From Candidatus Methylomirabilota bacterium (lineage in GTDB: Bacteria > Methylomirabilota > Methylomirabilia > Methylomirabilales > 2-02-FULL-66-22): a stretch of 7,208 nt of DNA. The translations under genes and the position numbers were made by a program. The notes below the pieces were generated by a model. The model was not told the DNA's origin. It worked only from the letters and a program-made list of their open reading frames with translations, and searched no databases. Where the stretch lies: NCBI GenBank assembly GCA_016208645.1, contig JACQXP010000423.1:1-7208 (forward strand), written 5' to 3'. The stretch's first letter is position 1, and the number at the start of each line of letters is the position of its first letter. This document shows positions 1-5,374 of this stretch, piece by piece.

Positions 1-7
1 CAAGAGA

Positions 8-90
8 TGGAACCGCCAATGAACGCCAATGTACGCAAAGAGGTTCCTCTGGCCCTGATTTGCGTTTATTTGCGTACATTAGCGGTTCCA
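8..90. repeat. Long inverted repeat, AATGNACGC family, copy 1
   Basis: Two 32-base arms (8-39 and 59-90) are inverted complements with 27 of 32 positions matching. The arms are built from a repeated unit close to AATGNACGC. The 19-base loop contains a smaller palindrome, AGAGG-TT-CCTCT (39-50). The element begins 11 bases past the stop codon of the Mo-enzyme large subunit. It could fold as an RNA hairpin at the 3' end of that message, but no T-run follows on either strand, so I do not call it an intrinsic terminator. A second copy lies at 5290-5368 in the same orientation and shares an exact 17-mer (58-74 and 5347-5363). I see no gene in positions 1-101. Confidence 0.85.
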
Positions 91-101
91 TTGGTGCATC
101 T

Positions 102-2486
102 CTACGCGCCGGCCAGCTGGACCAGCGTGGGTTCGGGGAAGGCCACCGTTGGAAGACGGCCATTCCCCGAGGCGCGGCCCCGGCGGTGAGCCTCCAGGGC
201 CTTCACGATCTTTTCCGGCGACGCCGGGACCTCGTCGATCCGGACCCCCACCGCGTCGTAGATCGCGTTGAGCACGGCCGGGACCACCGGGAGGAGGACC
301 CCCTGGCCGACCTCCTTGGCTCCGTAGGGCCCCGCCGAATCCAGGGTCTCCACCAGGATGGATTCCATCTGGGGCGTCTCCAGGAAGGTGGGGCTCTTGT
401 ACTCCAGCATGGAGGGGATCTTGTGGACGCCCTTGCGGAAGGCCTGCTCTTCCATCAGGGCTTCCCCCAGCGCCATGTAGACGCTCCCCTCGATCTGGCC
501 GATCACCAAGAGCGGGTTGATCGCCTTCCCGATGTCGTGGGCCAGCCACACCTTATCCACGGTGATGAACCCGGTCTCGGGATCCACGGTGAGCTCGACC
601 ACCGCGGCCGAATAGCTGTAGGTCGGCGTGGGGCCGACGCCGGCCCCCTTGTATTTCCCGAGACCCTTGGGCGGCGTGTAGCTTCCCACGGCCCCCAGCG
701 TCCCGAATTTCGCCTCGGCCAGCACCGCGGCCTCCACGAATCCGATGCCGGCCTCCGGATCGTCCCGGTCGAAGATGCGGCGGTGCGCCGCCCTCAGCCT
801 GTCGAAGGGCACCCCCAGCTTCTCCCCCGCCGCCTCGAAGAGCTGCGCCCTGAGTTTCCGGGCCGCCTGGATGGTGGCGTTGCCGGTCATGAGGGTCACC
901 CGGCTGCTGTAGCTCCCCAGGTCCACGGGGGTGAGGTCGGTGTCGGCCGTCACCACCCGGACGTCCTCCGGCTCGACCCCCAGCTCCTCGGCGGCGACGT
1001 AAGCCAGGATCGAGTCGGAGCCCTGGCCGATGTCCGTGCTGCCGCAGAAGACGGCCACGCCCCCTCCCCGGTCGATCTTGATCTGCACGCCGGAGTGGGG
1101 CAGGGCGTTCCAGTAGATGGGCAGTCCCGCCCCGCTGATGTAGGCGCTGCCAGCGATGCCGATCCCGTGGCCGAAGGGGAGCTTCCGGTGCTTGGCCTTC
1201 CAGCCGGAGCGTTCCACGACCCGGTCCAGGCATTCGCCCAGGCCCACCGTTCCGATCCGGAGCTGGTTGACGGTCACGGAGTTGGGCTGGACCAGGTGGC
1301 GCCGCCGCATCTCGTAGGGATCCAGGCCCAGCGCCTCCGCAAGCTTGTCGAGATGCACCTCCAGGGCGCAGCGCGGCTGCGGGGTGCCATGGCCGCGCTT
1401 GGGCCCGCAGGGCGGCTTGTTGGTGAAGACCCGCACCCCCTCGAACTTGTACCGGGGCACCCGGTAGGTGACGGTCTGAAGCGCGCCGGTGTAGTACAGG
1501 CTGGCGACCCCGTAGCTTCCATAGGCGCCGCCATCCAGGTACGACCGGAAGTGCATGGCCGTGATGGCCCCGTCGCGTGTGACACCGGTCTTGAACCACA
1601 GCGTGACCGGGTGCCTCCCCCGGTGGGCGTAGAACACCTCCTCCCGCGTGAGGCAGATCTTCACCGGGCGGCCGGTCAGCATGGACAGCTTGCTGACCAC
1701 GATCTCGTGATTGAAGATGTCACTCTTCCCCCCAAAGCCGCCGCCGTGGGGGGTGGCGATGACCCGGATGTGGCTGGCCGGCAGCTCTAGCACCTTGGCC
1801 AGGGCGCGGTGCACGTAGTGCGGGGTCTGGGTGGAGGACCAGAGGCAGAGCTTCCCGTCGGGGCCGAAGGCGGCCAGCGCCGCGTGCTGCTCCATGGGCA
1901 GATGGGTGCTGCCCTCGTAGAAGAAGACGTCCTCCCGAACATGGTCCGCCTGGGCGAATCCCTCCTCCACGTCCCCGAACGTGAGGGCCACCTCCTTGTG
2001 GATGTTCCCCCGGGGGCCGTAGTCGTGGATGCGGACGTCTTCGCGGGCCAGGGCCTCGCCCACGCTCATGAGGGCCGGCAGGACCTCGTACTCCACCCGG
2101 ATCAGCCGGCCGGCAGCCTCGGCGGTCTCCTCGTCCACGGCGGCCACGGCCGCCACCGGATCGCCCACGTAGCGGACCTTCTCGGTGGCCAGGGCCTCTT
2201 CATCCTGGCTGACCGGCAGGATCCCGAACTTGATGGGGAGGGCGCGGCCCGTCAGCACCGCATGCACGCCGGGCAACGCCTCGGCCGGCCCCGTGTCCAT
2301 CGAGAGGATCCGGGCGTGCGGGTGCGGGCTCCGCAGGATCTTGGCGTGGAGCATCCGGGGCAGGGCCAGGTCGTCGGCGAACTTCGTCTCGCCCGTGACC
2401 TTGGCCATGGCGTCCACCTTGATCAGGGACCGCCCGATGATGCTGTACTCTGCTTCCTGGTCTGCCATGTGCTTCCCGCTCTTCAC
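102..2486 (-). CDS. hcrA: Molybdopterin-binding large subunit, xanthine dehydrogenase family, likely 4-hydroxybenzoyl-CoA reductase alpha subunit
   Basis: A 794-residue protein of the xanthine oxidase/aldehyde oxidase large-subunit family. This subunit holds the Mo-pterin cofactor and the substrate site. In 4-hydroxybenzoyl-CoA reductase it removes the para-hydroxyl reductively to give benzoyl-CoA in the cytoplasm. An N-terminal hammerhead domain (about 20-140) is followed by the Mo-binding domains. Visible cofactor motifs are GGGFGGK (248-254), CGPKRGHGTPQPR (360-372), GSTDIGQGSD (482-491), GSYSSRVTLMTGN (524-536), AHDIGKAINP (649-658) and GAKEVGQG (722-729), where E725 is the expected catalytic glutamate. 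The GSYSSR and GPKRGHGTPQPR segments are what I associate with HcrA rather than xanthine dehydrogenase. HcrA proteins are about 770 residues; this one carries an extra tail of some 30 residues after EKIVKAL. The start is GTG at 2486, chosen because GGGGAGG lies 8 bases upstream. ATG at 2468 (MADQEAEYS) is a real alternative with a weaker site. The 2Fe-2S partner lies upstream beyond an inserted DUF559 gene; no FAD subunit is visible. Family assignment is firm; the exact substrate is inferred. Confidence 0.8.
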   Translation of the reverse strand: MKSGKHMADQEAEYSIIGRSLIKVDAMAKVTGETKFADDLALPRMLHAKILRSPHPHARILSMDTGPAEALPGVHAVLTGRALPIKFGILPVSQDEEALATEKVRYVGDPVAAVAAVDEETAEAAGRLIRVEYEVLPALMSVGEALAREDVRIHDYGPRGNIHKEVALTFGDVEEGFAQADHVREDVFFYEGSTHLPMEQHAALAAFGPDGKLCLWSSTQTPHYVHRALAKVLELPASHIRVIATPHGGGFGGKSDIFNHEIVVSKLSMLTGRPVKICLTREEVFYAHRGRHPVTLWFKTGVTRDGAITAMHFRSYLDGGAYGSYGVASLYYTGALQTVTYRVPRYKFEGVRVFTNKPPCGPKRGHGTPQPRCALEVHLDKLAEALGLDPYEMRRRHLVQPNSVTVNQLRIGTVGLGECLDRVVERSGWKAKHRKLPFGHGIGIAGSAYISGAGLPIYWNALPHSGVQIKIDRGGGVAVFCGSTDIGQGSDSILAYVAAEELGVEPEDVRVVTADTDLTPVDLGSYSSRVTLMTGNATIQAARKLRAQLFEAAGEKLGVPFDRLRAAHRRIFDRDDPEAGIGFVEAAVLAEAKFGTLGAVGSYTPPKGLGKYKGAGVGPTPTYSYSAAVVELTVDPETGFITVDKVWLAHDIGKAINPLLVIGQIEGSVYMALGEALMEEQAFRKGVHKIPSMLEYKSPTFLETPQMESILVETLDSAGPYGAKEVGQGVLLPVVPAVLNAIYDAVGVRIDEVPASPEKIVKALEAHRRGRASGNGRLPTVAFPEPTLVQLAGA

Positions 2487-2494
2487 CCTTCCCG

Positions 2495-2501
2495 CCTCCC
2501 C
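2495..2501 (-). promoter_or_regulatory. Shine-Dalgarno site for the Mo-enzyme large subunit, GTG start
   Basis: The minus strand reads GGGGAGG with an 8-base spacer to the GTG codon at 2486. It favours that start over ATG at 2468, whose best upstream match (GGGAAG) sits only 3 bases away. The site lies on the edge of the palindromic repeat at 2498-2548, so the purine run may be repeat sequence acting as, or mimicking, a ribosome-binding site. Confidence 0.5.
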
Positions 2502-2548
2502 TCTCCCTTGCCCTCTCCCCCGTGGGGAGAGGGGTGGGTGAGGGGGCA
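2498..2548. repeat. GC-rich palindromic repeat, copy A (single hairpin)
   Basis: A perfect 10-bp stem, CCCTCTCCCC (2511-2520) with GGGGAGAGGG (2524-2533), closes on a 3-base loop. An outer 6-bp pairing, CCCCTC (2498-2503) with GAGGGG (2540-2545), encloses it. The right end reads TGAGGGGGCA (2539-2548), identical to the right end of copy B at 3019-3028. It lies 10 bases past the DUF559 stop codon and just before the Mo-enzyme large subunit. Copies A and B are in the same orientation and flank the DUF559 gene. Confidence 0.85.
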
Positions 2549-2558
2549 GAAAGACGCG

Positions 2559-2912
2559 CTATGAATCCGTCACCGCCTCAGCGATCCTCTCGAGAACCGC
2601 ATCAATTTGAGCCAATACTTCGTTATCCCAGAACCGCAATACACGGTATCCTCTTTCGGCCAAGAACGCTGTGCGCCGCGAATCAGCCTCTACCTGGGCG
2701 GCGTGCTGCCCTCCATCAACTTCAACGACCACTCCGCACTCGGGACAACAGAAATCCGCGATGTAACCGCCGATCGGATGCTGGCGGCGGAACTTTGCAC
2801 CGTGTACTTGTCGGGCCCGAAGGCGTGCCCACAGCCTGCGCTCGGCCTCCGTCTGGTCACGGCGCAGGCGTCGCGCTCGATCCCAAATATTTCTTGTGGA
2901 ACCAGACGGCAT
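2559..2912 (-). CDS. DUF559 family endonuclease-like protein (PD-(D/E)XK fold, Vsr-like)
   Basis: A 117-residue protein matching the DUF559/COG2852 family, which is related to very-short-patch-repair endonucleases. Seen features: an N-terminal basic segment with TEAERRLWARLRARQ (21-35), then FRRQHPIGGYIADF (41-54), VVVEVDGGQH (61-70) and GYRVLRFW (88-95). D53, E64 and possibly D66 are the likely metal-binding residues of a PD-(D/E)XK nuclease. Length is normal for a stand-alone member, so it looks intact. No biochemical role is well established for the family; nicking or cutting DNA is inferred from the fold. The gene has no link to aromatic catabolism, is visibly less GC-rich than its neighbours, and sits between the two Mo-enzyme subunits with matching palindromic repeats 10 bases after its stop and 27 bases before its start. 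The chosen ATG at 2912 begins the conserved domain. An in-frame ATG at 2984 would add 24 residues encoded by the repeat hairpin (SPRWGEGQGEG), which I consider less likely. Confidence 0.85.
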   Translation of the reverse strand: MPSGSTRNIWDRARRLRRDQTEAERRLWARLRARQVHGAKFRRQHPIGGYIADFCCPECGVVVEVDGGQHAAQVEADSRRTAFLAERGYRVLRFWDNEVLAQIDAVLERIAEAVTDS

Positions 2913-2939
2913 AATGGGTTTCCGTCGACATCCCGTTCT

Positions 2940-3028
2940 CCCCTCACCCTGGCCCTCTCCCCATCGGGGAGAGGGATCAGACATGGAACCCTTCTCCCTT
3001 TGAGGGGGAAGGGAGCGATGAGGGGGCA
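2940..3028. repeat. GC-rich palindromic repeat, copy B (two hairpins in an outer stem)
   Basis: Hairpin 1 has the same perfect 10-bp stem as copy A: CCCTCTCCCC (2953-2962) with GGGGAGAGGG (2966-2975), loop ATC. Hairpin 2 pairs CCCTTCTCCC (2989-2998) with GGGGGAAGGG (3004-3013), allowing one G-T pair, around a 5-base loop. An outer 7-bp pairing, CCCCTCA (2940-2946) with TGAGGGG (3019-3025), encloses both hairpins in a three-way-junction shape. The right end TGAGGGGGCA matches copy A. It fills most of the gap between the 2Fe-2S subunit stop and the DUF559 start. Confidence 0.85.
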
Positions 3029-3035
3029 AGGTTTC

Positions 3036-3533
3036 TCAGTCGCCAGCCATTCGACTGGCGGCCAACTCGACGGCCTCAAGAATCTTGACATACCCGGTGC
3101 AGCGGCACAGGTTGCCCGCCAGCGCCTCCTTGATCTCGTCCAAGGTCGGCCGGGGGTTCTGATCCAGGAGCGACTTGGCCGCCACCAGGATGCCCGGCGT
3201 GCAGTAGCCGCACTGGGCCGCTCCCAGCTCGGCGACGGCGACCTGGAGCGGGTGCGGCACGCCCCGCTCGGCCAGTCCCTCCACCGTGACGATGTCCCGA
3301 TCCTGCAGCTCGATGGGCAGGGCCAAACAGGAAAGCACGGGCTCCCCGTCCACCAGGACGGTGCAGGTCCCGCACTCGCCCAGCTCGCACCCGTGCTTCG
3401 TCCCCGTCAGGTTCAGGTCCTCGCGCAGCACCTCCAGGAGGGTCTTGTGGACCGGGACGTAGACCTCGTGGGTCTCCCCGTTGACCCGGAGCCGGAGCAG
3501 CTCCTTGTGAATCTCTCGGGCTGGATTGCTCAT
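3036..3533 (-). CDS. hcrC: 2Fe-2S subunit of a xanthine dehydrogenase family enzyme, likely 4-hydroxybenzoyl-CoA reductase gamma subunit
   Basis: A 165-residue protein, the usual size for the small iron-sulfur subunit. It carries two [2Fe-2S] clusters that pass electrons to the Mo centre of the large subunit. The plant-ferredoxin-type cluster is held by C49, C54, C57 and C69 (HGCELGECGTC then LSC). The second is held by C108, C111, C143 and C145 (QCGYCTPG and NLCRCTGY). All eight cysteines are present, so the protein should be functional. The ending GNLCRCTGYVKILEAVELAA is typical of HcrC. The start is ATG at 3533 (MSNPAREIHKELLRLRVNGE); extension further upstream would read through a palindromic repeat and is unlikely. 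The ribosome-binding site is weak: CGGAG lies about 14 bases upstream. The large subunit would normally follow closely; here a 549-base interval with a DUF559 gene intervenes. Membership in the Mo-hydroxylase small-subunit family is certain; the Hcr assignment depends on the large subunit and the nearby ligase. Confidence 0.85.
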   Translation of the reverse strand: MSNPAREIHKELLRLRVNGETHEVYVPVHKTLLEVLREDLNLTGTKHGCELGECGTCTVLVDGEPVLSCLALPIELQDRDIVTVEGLAERGVPHPLQVAVAELGAAQCGYCTPGILVAAKSLLDQNPRPTLDEIKEALAGNLCRCTGYVKILEAVELAASRMAGD

Positions 3534-3542
3534 GGCCGATTG

Positions 3543-3654
3543 CCCGTAACTCCGTGAGGCGTTAGGCGTGAGGCGTGAGGGGACCTCAAACGCAACCGTT
3601 CCCCATCTGATTCCGGGTTTTCCCCCTTCCGCCTTACGCCTCACGCCTTACGGG
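3543..3654. repeat. Long inverted repeat, GGCGTGA family
   Basis: Arms 3564-3580 and 3632-3648 pair over 17 bases with one mismatch, and an outer CCCGTAA (3543-3549) pairs with TTACGGG (3648-3654). The arms consist of tandem 7-base units close to GGCGTGA/GGCGTAA, with an extra unit at 3554-3562, so several pairing registers are possible. The 51-base loop shows no gene. The element fills the gap between the CoA ligase stop and the 2Fe-2S subunit start. No T-run follows on either strand, so it is not an obvious terminator. Confidence 0.75.
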
Positions 3655-3664
3655 TCTTGTATGT

Positions 3665-5251
3665 TCACCCGCGCAGCCGAAACCGTTGAATCTTGCCGGT
3701 GGCGGTCTTGGGCAGCTCGGGGATGAACTCGATCCAGCGGGGGTACTTGTAGGGGGCGATGGCCTCCTTCACGTAGGCCTTCAGCTCCTCTGCCAGTTCG
3801 AGCGATGGCTGCTGCCCCTGCTTCAGGACGACGTAGGCCTTGGGCTTCACCAACTCATCGGTGTCCTGGACCCCCACCACGGCGCATTCCAGCACGGCCG
3901 GATGGCCGATGAGGGCGTTTTCCACCTCCACCGGCGAGACCCAGATCCCCCCCACCTTCAGCATGTCGTCCGACCGGCCGCAGTACCAGAAATATCCGTC
4001 CGGGTCCTGGTAATACTTGTCGCCCGTCTTGACCCACTCGCCCAGCATCGTCTCCTTGGTCTTCTGGTGCTTGTTCCAGTAGAAAGCGGCGGCCGAGTCC
4101 CCCTTGATCAACAGGTTGCCGACCTCGCCCTGGGGCGGGGTCCGTCCCTCCACGTCCGCGATGCGGGCCTCGTAGCCCGGAACGATCTTCCCCGAGCTTC
4201 CGGGGCGCACCTCCCCGATCCGGTTGGAGATGAAGATGTGGAGCAGCTCCGTGGAGCCGATGCCGTCCAGGATCTCCAGGCCGAACCTGTCCTTCCAGCG
4301 GTGGAAGATGGGGGCCGGAAGGGATTCCCCGGCCGAGACGCAGACCCGGACCGACTGCAGGGCCTGATCCAGGCGGCCCGTCCCTTGGCTCGTGCCCGCC
4401 TTTTCCTCCGCATCCGCTATCTGGAGCATGGCCGCGTACAGCGTAGGGACCCCGTAGAAGATGGTGGGCCGGCACGTCGCCAGGACCTCGAACATCTTGT
4501 CGGGGAGCGGCCTCCCCGGATACAGGACCGCGGTGGCGCCGACGGTGAACGGGAAGTACAGGTTGTTTCCGAGCCCGTAGGCGAAAAAGAGCTTGGCGGC
4601 AGAAAAGGTGATGTCCTGCGCCTGGATGCCCAGGATCGGGCGGGCGTACAGGTCGGCGCAGTAGACCATGTCGTGGTGCAGGTGCACCGCCCCCTTGGGA
4701 AAGCCGGTGCTCCCCGACGAGTACAGCCAGAAGGCGACATCGTCCCGGGACGTCTCAGCCGCCTCGCAGGTCGGGGGCTGGGCCCGGACCAGCTCGCCGT
4801 AGGACAGGAGGGGGCCCGCCGCCTTCCCCACCACCACGATGTGGCGGACATGCCGGAAGGCGTCCCGGTGGGCGCGGAGCGGTTCCCACAACGATTCGTG
4901 GACCACGAGCACCTTGGCCCGGCTGTCCCGGAGCATGTACTCGTAGTCGGCCGGCCGGAGCATGGTGTTCATGGGGATGGGCACCGCCCCGATCCGGATG
5001 GCGCCGAAGAAGGCGGCCACGAACTCCGGGCTGTCCAGCAGGAGGAGGGCGACCCGATCCTCCATGGCCACCTTCAGACTGCGGAGGGCGTTGCCGAAGC
5101 GGTTCACCGCCTCCGCCACATCCTGGTAGGTGGTGGCCTTCCCCTCGTGGAGCAGCGCCGCCTTGCCACCCCGACCCTCCGCCAGGTTTCGGTCCACGAA
5201 GTAGGTGGCGACGTTGAACTGCTCGGGAAGATCCACCCGCGGCACACTCAT
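3665..5251 (-). CDS. Benzoate-CoA ligase family protein (benzoate or 4-hydroxybenzoate activation)
   Basis: A 528-residue acyl-adenylate-forming enzyme, the normal length for benzoate-CoA ligases. It joins an aromatic carboxylate to CoA through an AMP intermediate, at the cost of ATP to AMP and pyrophosphate. Seen motifs: the P-loop YSSGSTGFPKGA (177-188); DGIGSTELLHIFISNR (329-344), in which GSTE-LHIF is characteristic of the benzoate/4-hydroxybenzoate ligase group; VKTGDKYYQDPDGYFWYCGR (407-426), the ATP-ribose-binding aspartate and hinge region; LKVGGIWVSPVEVE (431-444); and PKTATGKIQR (514-523) with the catalytic lysine K520. The domain order is a large N-terminal domain and a C-terminal lid from about 428. 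The start ATG at 5251 follows AGGAGG with a 6-base spacer. It lies upstream of the Mo-enzyme subunits and downstream of the BoxB-like gene, which fits entry of benzoate or 4-hydroxybenzoate into a CoA pathway. The neighbouring Hcr-like enzyme tilts me toward 4-hydroxybenzoate, but sequence alone cannot separate BadA/BclA-type from HbaA-type substrate choice. Confidence 0.9.
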   Translation of the reverse strand: MSVPRVDLPEQFNVATYFVDRNLAEGRGGKAALLHEGKATTYQDVAEAVNRFGNALRSLKVAMEDRVALLLLDSPEFVAAFFGAIRIGAVPIPMNTMLRPADYEYMLRDSRAKVLVVHESLWEPLRAHRDAFRHVRHIVVVGKAAGPLLSYGELVRAQPPTCEAAETSRDDVAFWLYSSGSTGFPKGAVHLHHDMVYCADLYARPILGIQAQDITFSAAKLFFAYGLGNNLYFPFTVGATAVLYPGRPLPDKMFEVLATCRPTIFYGVPTLYAAMLQIADAEEKAGTSQGTGRLDQALQSVRVCVSAGESLPAPIFHRWKDRFGLEILDGIGSTELLHIFISNRIGEVRPGSSGKIVPGYEARIADVEGRTPPQGEVGNLLIKGDSAAAFYWNKHQKTKETMLGEWVKTGDKYYQDPDGYFWYCGRSDDMLKVGGIWVSPVEVENALIGHPAVLECAVVGVQDTDELVKPKAYVVLKQGQQPSLELAEELKAYVKEAIAPYKYPRWIEFIPELPKTATGKIQRFRLRG

Positions 5252-5257
5252 CTGTCG

Positions 5258-5263
5258 CCTCCT
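5258..5263 (-). promoter_or_regulatory. Shine-Dalgarno site for the CoA ligase
   Basis: A full AGGAGG on the minus strand lies 6 bases before the ATG at 5251. It is the strongest ribosome-binding site in the window and fixes the ligase start. Confidence 0.8.
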
Positions 5264-5289
5264 TTTCCCTCCTGGACCTCAGGCGGGAC

Positions 5290-5368
5290 GCAACCGCCAA
5301 TGGACGCAAATGCACGCGAATGTGATTTCTGAAAAACATTGCGTTCATTTGCGTTTATTTGCGGTTCC
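5290..5368. repeat. Long inverted repeat, AATGNACGC family, copy 2
   Basis: The left arm (5290-5323) and right arm (5336-5368) are inverted complements with a one-base bulge and several mismatches, around a 12-base A/T-rich loop. Both arms consist of units close to AATGNACGC. It shares an exact 17-mer with copy 1 (5347-5363 and 58-74) in the same orientation. It begins 6 bases past the BoxB-like stop codon and fills most of the gap before the CoA ligase. The structure could form an RNA hairpin between two cistrons; there is no terminator T-run. Confidence 0.85.
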
Positions 5369-5374
5369 ATACTT

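Noticed and set aside
60..1790. Long plus-strand open frame opposite the Mo-enzyme large subunit, and similar ones at 1809-2564, 3686-5332 and 5339-6532
   Set aside because: They are mirror frames of well-supported minus-strand genes in GC-rich DNA. Their translations are low-complexity, rich in D, G, H, R and V, with no recognisable domain, and some read through the palindromic repeats.
2498..3028. Insertion sequence with target-site duplication
   Set aside because: No transposase is present, and I see no matching direct duplication immediately outside repeat copies A and B. The flanking-repeat pattern is reported as a finding instead.
2607..3557. Plus-strand open frame across the DUF559 gene and the 2Fe-2S subunit
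   Set aside because: It crosses two recognisable minus-strand genes and both arms of repeat copy B, with no family motif of its own.
3534..3644. N-terminal extension of the 2Fe-2S subunit
   Set aside because: The extra residues come from the inverted repeat, and known small subunits begin close to the chosen ATG at 3533.
3543..3654. CRISPR-like array from tandem short units
   Set aside because: The units are contiguous heptamers arranged as an inverted repeat, with no regular unique spacers and no cas genes.
5290..5368. Rho-independent terminator between the BoxB-like gene and the CoA ligase
   Set aside because: The stem is long and imperfect, and no T-run follows it on the transcribed strand. 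The same sequence occurs elsewhere in the window, so it is better described as a repeat.
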